Source: Spirochaetaceae bacterium
GTDB taxonomy: Bacteria; Spirochaetota; Spirochaetia; SZUA-6; Fen-1364
Reading direction: 5' to 3'
DNA: 9,336 bases
Assembly (NCBI GenBank): GCA_003170115.1
Contig: PMZS01000018.1
Span: 285-9,620, forward strand
In this document: piece after piece, positions 6,152 to 9,336 of the stretch
Layout of the letters: each line of letters starts with the position of its first letter
Position numbering within the stretch: the stretch's first letter is position 1
Notes under the pieces: generated by a model
What the model saw: only the letters and a program-made list of their open reading frames with translations
What the model was told of the DNA's origin: nothing
Databases searched by the model: none
Translations under genes and position numbers: made by a program

Positions 6152-6859
6152 ATGCCCCGCTTCCAGATGATCGGATTTGACGCTGACGACACTCTCTGGC
6201 ACAACGAAATGCATTATATCAAGGCACAATCAAGGTACCGTGATCTGCTCGGGCGCTACTGCACGCCGGACCTGATCGACGGCGAGCTCCACCGCACCGA
6301 GATGCGCAACCTCGATCAGTACGGCTACGGGATCAAAGGCTATGCCCTTTCAATGATTGAAACCGCGGTTCACTTGTCAGATGGAAAAATCTCCGGTGAG
6401 GATGTGCTTGCAATCATCAATCTGGCAAGGGACCTGCGGGAAGTAAATGTAGTCCTGCTTGATCACGCGGCCGATGCCATCCCTGTTCTTGCCGATTCGT
6501 ATCCCCTCATGATCATTACAAAAGGAGATCCGCGGGATCAGGAGTCCAAAATCAAGCGCTCCGGACTGGTGAAACACTTCCGCCAGGTAGAGATCCTGAG
6601 TGAAAAAGGTGAGGAGAACTACAGGGCACTTCTCACGCGCCATCACATCCGCCCCGAACATTTTCTCATGGTAGGCAACTCTCTCCGGTCAGATATCTGG
6701 CCCGTCCTGAATATCGGAGCAACCGCGGTGTATGTTCCGCATCGCCTCAGTTGGGCCCACGAGGCTGCCGATCCTCCTCCTTCCGATCACCCCGGCTACC
6801 ATTCCATCCAGCACCTCGGCCTGCTGCCCCCTCTGCTTGAGCTGCTCGACCGTGGATGA
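6152..6859 (+). CDS. HAD-superfamily hydrolase
   Basis: From ATG 6152 the protein has 235 residues. All four haloacid dehalogenase motifs are visible: motif I FDADDTLW (9-16) with nucleophile D10 and acid D12, motif II threonine in IITKGDP (T123), motif III lysine in ESKIKRSGL (about K133), and motif IV GNSLRSD (175-181). The cap domain between motifs I and II is helical (about 18-110) and includes NLDQYGYGIKGYALSMIETA, typical of a conserved group of phosphatase-like HADs. It should be a cytoplasmic Mg2+-dependent phosphatase; the substrate cannot be read from sequence. The open frame extends upstream to 6032, but that part overlaps the divergent lipoprotein gene and has no HAD similarity. 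The stop lies only 9 bases from the convergent DUF3788 stop, and no terminator hairpin is seen between them. Confidence 0.85.
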   Translation: MPRFQMIGFDADDTLWHNEMHYIKAQSRYRDLLGRYCTPDLIDGELHRTEMRNLDQYGYGIKGYALSMIETAVHLSDGKISGEDVLAIINLARDLREVNVVLLDHAADAIPVLADSYPLMIITKGDPRDQESKIKRSGLVKHFRQVEILSEKGEENYRALLTRHHIRPEHFLMVGNSLRSDIWPVLNIGATAVYVPHRLSWAHEAADPPPSDHPGYHSIQHLGLLPPLLELLDRG

Positions 6860-6868
6860 AGAAAGACG

Positions 6869-7279
6869 CTACGACCTCAGCTTCATCAGCTGGGTGAGAA
6901 ATTTCGAGACAGACTTGCACTCTACCGGACTTTCTACGCCGAAACGCAAGGCGTATCCCTCAGAATATTTTGTTCCAGATTCCAGCTGTGCGTGGACATC
7001 TTTGAGATCTTTGCATTTCAGCAACTCCGCCCTCTCGCTTTCCCTCACTGTAAGGCTGACTTCAATGCCATCTTCGAATGCAATGAGGTAGTACAAGGCC
7101 TTGCGCATGTCATCGACTTTCAAGATCCAGCCGTTTCCACGGTTGAACTGCCATTGTTTCCGATACTTCCCAGAGGTTGAGACGATGCCGACGTAGTAAT
7201 CCATTGCGGTTCCCAGTTTTTTCCGAAGCAGGCTGTCTGTCGGAGTCACATCCATATCCGTAAAGAGTCGTCGTTTCAT
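6869..7279 (-). CDS. DUF3788 family protein
   Basis: The protein has 136 residues. It fits the DUF3788 pattern: an N-terminal helix (DSLLRKKLGTAMDYYVGIV), the central GKYRKQWQFNRGNGWILKVDDMRKALYYLIAFEDGIEVSLTVRE (residues about 37-80, with the conserved W-x-F and G-W positions), a middle helix of the 'ERAELLKCKDLKD' type, and the ending YSEGYALRFGVESPVECKSVSKFLTQLMKLR. The family is small, cytoplasmic and of unknown function; it is frequent in clostridia and other anaerobes. The start is well supported: GGAGG lies 4 bases before ATG 7279. A frameshifted tail of the upstream glycosylase remnant stays open and ends in TGA directly before this ATG, so ribosomes reading that tail could reinitiate here. 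Confidence 0.75.
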   Translation of the reverse strand: MKRRLFTDMDVTPTDSLLRKKLGTAMDYYVGIVSTSGKYRKQWQFNRGNGWILKVDDMRKALYYLIAFEDGIEVSLTVRESERAELLKCKDLKDVHAQLESGTKYSEGYALRFGVESPVECKSVSKFLTQLMKLRS

Positions 7280-7432
7280 TCATCCTCCGCCAGTGGAAAA
7301 ACCCATCTGATTCTTTGCCTGCAATGTACGAAATATTTCGCAATCATGCCAGACTGAACACCACCTCGACAGGTGCGCTTCAAGAAGAGGTAGTAAATTC
7401 CCGGACTTGCTCCATGCTTTGAAATCTATAGC

Positions 7433-7739
7433 CTGTTTTTTCCAGGTCGACTCAAACCCTTTTTCAGAATGGTGGGCCCACGGCTTTGAGAAGAGCATGC
7501 CTGTGCGGCGGGTGCGGCAGGGGCGTTTTCAGTCGCTTCAGAATCTTGAGTTTCTCCAGATAATGATCCATTTCATGCCGCAACTGTCCCGTCGTGACTT
7601 GAAGGACATGACACCTGTGCCTGTCATTTACTTTTGCTGGATTGAATTTGAGCGCTTCAAGTGAAATCAGGCCTTCTCTCCAGAGCGCGACCAGCCCTCT
7701 GGAATCCAGATACTTCGGGCTCAAAGACCATATTCTCAC
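7433..7739 (-). pseudogene. Decayed pyrimidine-dimer DNA glycosylase/MSMEG_6728-like gene
   Basis: A GTG start at 7739 (GGAGG ten bases upstream) opens a 91-residue frame ending at 7464. Its start MRIWSLSPKYLDSRGLVALWREGL is the conserved N terminus of proteins annotated as pyrimidine dimer DNA glycosylase or MSMEG_6728-like. After LISLEAL the sequence jumps to KFNPAKVN and then VTTGQLRHEMDHYLEKLK, which in intact members (about 140-150 residues) comes about 40 residues later. The piece with the RGY..HPQL and AINAYL segments is absent. At the end, PHRHALLKAVGPPF runs into a stop, while the next family-like residues (GFESTWKK, compare GGVExWEK) continue in another frame to about 7433. So there is an in-frame internal deletion plus a 3' frameshift. 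Family segments are recalled, not aligned. The start is 48 bases downstream of the HTH gene, in the same direction. Confidence 0.6.
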
Positions 7740-7787
7740 TCAGGCGCTTCCTCCAACTCCCGTTCGCGGGGGTCGCAGTGGCCTTCT

Positions 7788-8171
7788 CTATTTGGTCGAT
7801 TTCGCGTCCAAGAGGCTTATCTTTCCCTTTGGCTTTCGCCCTCCGAATATCCGAGCCCAGAATGAACGGCCTTTTGACTTGTCAGATGGTGCAATTGGTT
7901 TCCTGCTATCAGCCTTGGGTTTCGCCGCTGATGTCCTCTTCGATCCTGCCTTGACGGGTTTTCTTCCTGCGCCAGATTTTTTTGTCGTGGATTTGGCAGC
8001 CTTTGCTTTCGGCGACCGCTTCGAAGCCTTCAAAAGTTTTTGAACGTCTGATTGGGAATAGACCCTCTTGTTACCTACTTTTTTCCCAAGTTTCTGCCGT
8101 GATACATACACGCGAAGGGTTGGAATAGAGAGTTTGGTGAGTTTTGATAATTGCTCGATCGTAAGATCCAT
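7788..8171 (-). CDS. MerR-like HTH DNA-binding protein with long basic tail
   Basis: The protein has 127 residues. Residues 3-48 form a MerR-type helix-turn-helix: LTIEQLSKLTKLSIPTLRVY followed by VSRQKLGKKVGNKRVYSQSDVQKLL, including the wing-like N-K-R-V-Y-S and the D-V-x-K-L-L helix. Residues 49-100 are low-complexity Lys/Ala/Ser/Pro/Arg with RSPKAK- and KSTTKK-type runs, resembling histone H1-like or AlgP/Hc1 basic tails that bind DNA without sequence preference. Residues 101-127 (GRSFWARIFGGRKPKGKISLLD) are again more structured. No effector-binding or metal-binding MerR C-terminal domain is present. It may be a small nucleoid-associated or regulatory protein; that is inference. GGAGGT six bases before ATG 8171 makes the start secure, and a promoter is seen upstream. 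Confidence 0.75.
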   Translation of the reverse strand: MDLTIEQLSKLTKLSIPTLRVYVSRQKLGKKVGNKRVYSQSDVQKLLKASKRSPKAKAAKSTTKKSGAGRKPVKAGSKRTSAAKPKADSRKPIAPSDKSKGRSFWARIFGGRKPKGKISLLDAKSTK

Positions 8172-8232
8172 CTTGCTACCTCCAGTGCAACAAATGTTAA
8201 TTCATTCCTCAGGATTCGCACGACCACAGTAC

Positions 8233-8261
8233 AGCATAACATTACTTTCCTGCCTGCGCAA
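8233..8261 (-). promoter_or_regulatory. Possible promoter of the HTH-basic-tail gene
   Basis: On the minus strand TTGCGC (8261-8256, 4 of 6) and TATGCT (8238-8233, 4 of 6) are separated by exactly 17 bases. The predicted start near 8226 leaves a leader of about 55 bases before ATG 8171. Confidence 0.4.
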
Positions 8262-8302
8262 TTCCGATTACACGGCTTCCCGCGTGGCAAGTTTGCATGC
8301 GA

Positions 8303-8884
8303 TTACAGGAGGTAAGGTATCATCGCCTTGGTCCTGGATTTGTACTCCACGTAGCGGTCGCCGAATTGTTTTGTCAAGAGAGACTCCTCCTTCAATGCCT
8401 TCAAAGTGAGTCCAGCAATGCTGATGCCTAGAATGACGATGCCCACAAGACGGCCGTAGGCGAGTGCGGTTCCAAGTACCATGATAAGAAAACCACTGTA
8501 AATCGGGTGCCGCACATACACATACGGCCCGACCTGGACAAGTTCACGTTCATGATTCATGGCTGCGCTGGAGCTCCAATTCGATCCGAGAGAACGGCGC
8601 GCCCAGACAAAGACAAGAAGGCCCGTCAATACGAGCACGTCAGCACCCGCGCTTGCTATTATTGTTCCTGGCCAGAGAACCACATTGAAGTCGTCGGAAA
8701 CGATGCCATGAGAGAAAAGCAAAAAAAGACCCACGACCGCAGCTATCATGAGGAGAGAGAAAGCCACATTCCGGAATTTCTTTGCAGGTCGGGCCCATAC
8801 TGCCGAAATGACCCAATAGAGAAGAAAAGCAATCCAGGCCAGAGCAATGAATATTTCTGTCGGTTTGGTTGGAATGCCATGCAT
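8303..8884 (-). CDS. Isoprenylcysteine carboxyl methyltransferase-like membrane protein
   Basis: The protein has 193 residues with about five membrane segments (roughly 8-29, 38-57, 70-94, 127-143, 145-161). The C-terminal half carries the ICMT/phospholipid-methyltransferase-like signature: ELVQVGPYVYVRHPIYSGF (114-132), where the G-P-Y-x-Y-V-R-H-P core binds S-adenosylmethionine, and then KEESLLTKQFGDRYVEYKSR (165-184), with the conserved E-E and the F-G-x-x-Y-x-x-Y motif. Bacterial members are inner-membrane methyltransferases of mostly unknown substrate, possibly isoprenoid or lipid acceptors; true prenyl-cysteine proteins are not expected. An AAAGGAC ribosome site lies about 6 bases before ATG 8884. 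A 37-codon frame ends 22 bases upstream in the same direction. The gap of 131 bases to the HTH gene downstream holds that gene's own promoter and no clear terminator. Confidence 0.85.
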   Translation of the reverse strand: MHGIPTKPTEIFIALAWIAFLLYWVISAVWARPAKKFRNVAFSLLMIAAVVGLFLLFSHGIVSDDFNVVLWPGTIIASAGADVLVLTGLLVFVWARRSLGSNWSSSAAMNHERELVQVGPYVYVRHPIYSGFLIMVLGTALAYGRLVGIVILGISIAGLTLKALKEESLLTKQFGDRYVEYKSRTKAMIPYLL

Positions 8885-8906
8885 GGAACGTCCTTTTTTT
8901 CGCTCT

Positions 8907-9020
8907 CTATTTCTTCACAAAATCAAAAACTTTCTTGTCATGGGCATCCTGATGCTCTTCCCTCGCTTTCTGTCCAGAGCCCTTCTTCAGCCGTTTCCCA
9001 TCGAAAATGTATTCTGGCAT
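8907..9020 (-). CDS. Possible small charged protein of 37 residues
   Basis: ATG 9020 to TAG 8907 encodes a 37-residue highly charged product starting MPEYIFDGKRLKKGSGQKA and ending in KKVFDFVKK. GGAAGG lies five bases before the ATG, a good ribosome site, and the stop is 22 bases before the methyltransferase start, so the two could be one operon. The beginning (YIFDGKRLKKGSG) recalls short beta-hairpin segments of the 'FDGKxLKxGS' kind but no family can be named. It is too short for statistical support, so it may be spurious. Otherwise the stretch 8885-9146 holds no gene that I can see. Confidence 0.4.
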   Translation of the reverse strand: MPEYIFDGKRLKKGSGQKAREEHQDAHDKKVFDFVKK

Positions 9021-9068
9021 GGCTGCCTTCCACCTGGGCTGTCTCAGGCTACCCGATGTTTGCATGCT

Positions 9069-9085
9069 CGATCAGATCGCGTCAA
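9069..9085. promoter_or_regulatory. Palindrome CGATC-A-GATCG next to a TTGACG box
   Basis: CGATCAGATCG (9069-9079) is a perfect inverted repeat of two 5-base arms around one base. On the minus strand it follows directly after TTGACG (9085-9080), a -35-like box pointing towards the 37-codon frame and the methyltransferase gene. No good -10 box is seen at 16-18 bases. It sits in the divergent region shared with the GyrI-like gene, so it could be an operator, but this is weak. Confidence 0.25.
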
Positions 9086-9146
9086 GGTTGCAGTCCTCTT
9101 GATGCTGGAGGAAGAACGGGATAGACATGAAGAAAAGGGAGATGGC

Positions 9147-9336
9147 ATGTCCGCGAAAAAGTCGAAAATCGATCTCTGGGCAGAAAACAAGGAATTGTTC
9201 ACCCCTTCGGCAAAGGAACCCTCGCTCGTCCGTATTCCGCCCTTTGCCTACATAATGGTGGATGGTTCCGGGGACCCGAATACCAGTTCCGCCTTCCGTG
9301 ATGCGATCGGCGCCCTGTATGGCGCCATCTACACGC
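9147..9336 (+). CDS. GyrI-like small-molecule-binding domain protein (N-terminal part; 3' end outside window)
   Basis: The frame opens at ATG 9147 with GGGAG five bases upstream and runs off the right edge after 63 residues. The visible part matches the start of stand-alone GyrI-like proteins: IDLWAENKELFTPSAKEPSLV (residues 8-28), then PPFAYIMVDGSGDPNTS (31-47) and FRDAIGALYGAIYT (50-63). The D-G-x-G-D-P-N block and the following helix are the hallmark of this group, in which the first SHS2-like strand pair lines a pocket for small hydrophobic or cationic compounds. Some homologues hydrolyse or sequester toxic compounds; others are the ligand domain of AraC/MerR regulators, but there is no DNA-binding domain in front here. 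It is divergent from the small frame and methyltransferase gene. Confidence 0.8.
   Translation, partial: MSAKKSKIDLWAENKELFTPSAKEPSLVRIPPFAYIMVDGSGDPNTSSAFRDAIGALYGAIYT

Noticed and set aside
7280..7498. 72-codon frame ending right before the DUF3788 start
   Set aside because: As an independent gene it has no motif. Its first 20 or so codons look like the frameshifted end of the glycosylase remnant, so I treat it as part of that decay.
8271..8286. Inverted repeat CACG...CGTG after the methyltransferase stop as terminator
   Set aside because: A four-base stem with an eight-base loop and no T-run is too weak to call.
1..9336. CRISPR array, transposon ends, tRNA or rRNA genes, phage or toxin-antitoxin module
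   Set aside because: I looked for regularly spaced repeats, terminal inverted repeats, transposase or integrase motifs and RNA gene signatures and saw none; the only direct repeat noted is the 15-bp tandem unit.

Overview
The window reads as a patchwork of bacterial accessory genes: small stress, redox and enzyme genes with short intergenic gaps and frequent strand changes. No ribosomal, tRNA, phage or transposase genes are visible. The left two thirds is GC-rich, and the right part (about 6870-9140) is visibly more AT-rich. Signals are standard bacterial ones: GGAGG-type ribosome binding sites, sigma70-like promoters, a lipobox and a Sec signal peptide. The gene mix (cysteine-rich flavoprotein, flavodoxin, YgbA-type NO-response protein, tocopherol-cyclase-like protein) would suit an anaerobic or facultative environmental bacterium, for example from the spirochaete, deltaproteobacterial or clostridial gene pools. 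I cannot name a taxon from the sequence.

Left block (1-2143, + strand): the C-terminal part of a PadR-family regulator overlaps by ATGA the start of an unusual 584-residue protein. That protein joins an NAD(P)H-dependent flavin reductase domain carrying a four-cysteine motif, an SCP2-like lipid-binding domain, and about six membrane segments. Convergent to it is a minus-strand run: a tocopherol-cyclase-like (calycin/CrtC-type) protein (2165-3286) and, upstream, a secreted DUF4440/SnoaL-like protein (3406-3891) with a clear promoter. Next upstream comes a coupled pair, flavodoxin (4296-4769) and YgbA_NO family protein (3937-4299), joined by an ATGA overlap.

Middle block (4883-6859): a remnant of an FMN-binding PaiB-type gene lacking its middle and its 3' part, a TfoX-N-like protein, a lipoprotein, and a divergent complete HAD hydrolase.

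Right block (6869-9020, minus strand): DUF3788 protein, a decayed pyrimidine-dimer DNA glycosylase-like gene (internal deletion plus frameshift), a MerR-like HTH protein with a long basic histone-like tail, an isoprenylcysteine-methyltransferase-like membrane protein, and a possible 37-residue small protein. The window ends in the start of a GyrI-like gene on the + strand.

I see no complete new defence or mobile system. The best leads are the flavoreductase-SCP2-membrane fusion under a PadR regulator, the flavodoxin/YgbA_NO coupling, the basic-tailed HTH protein, and the two gene remnants that share the same kind of in-frame internal deletion.
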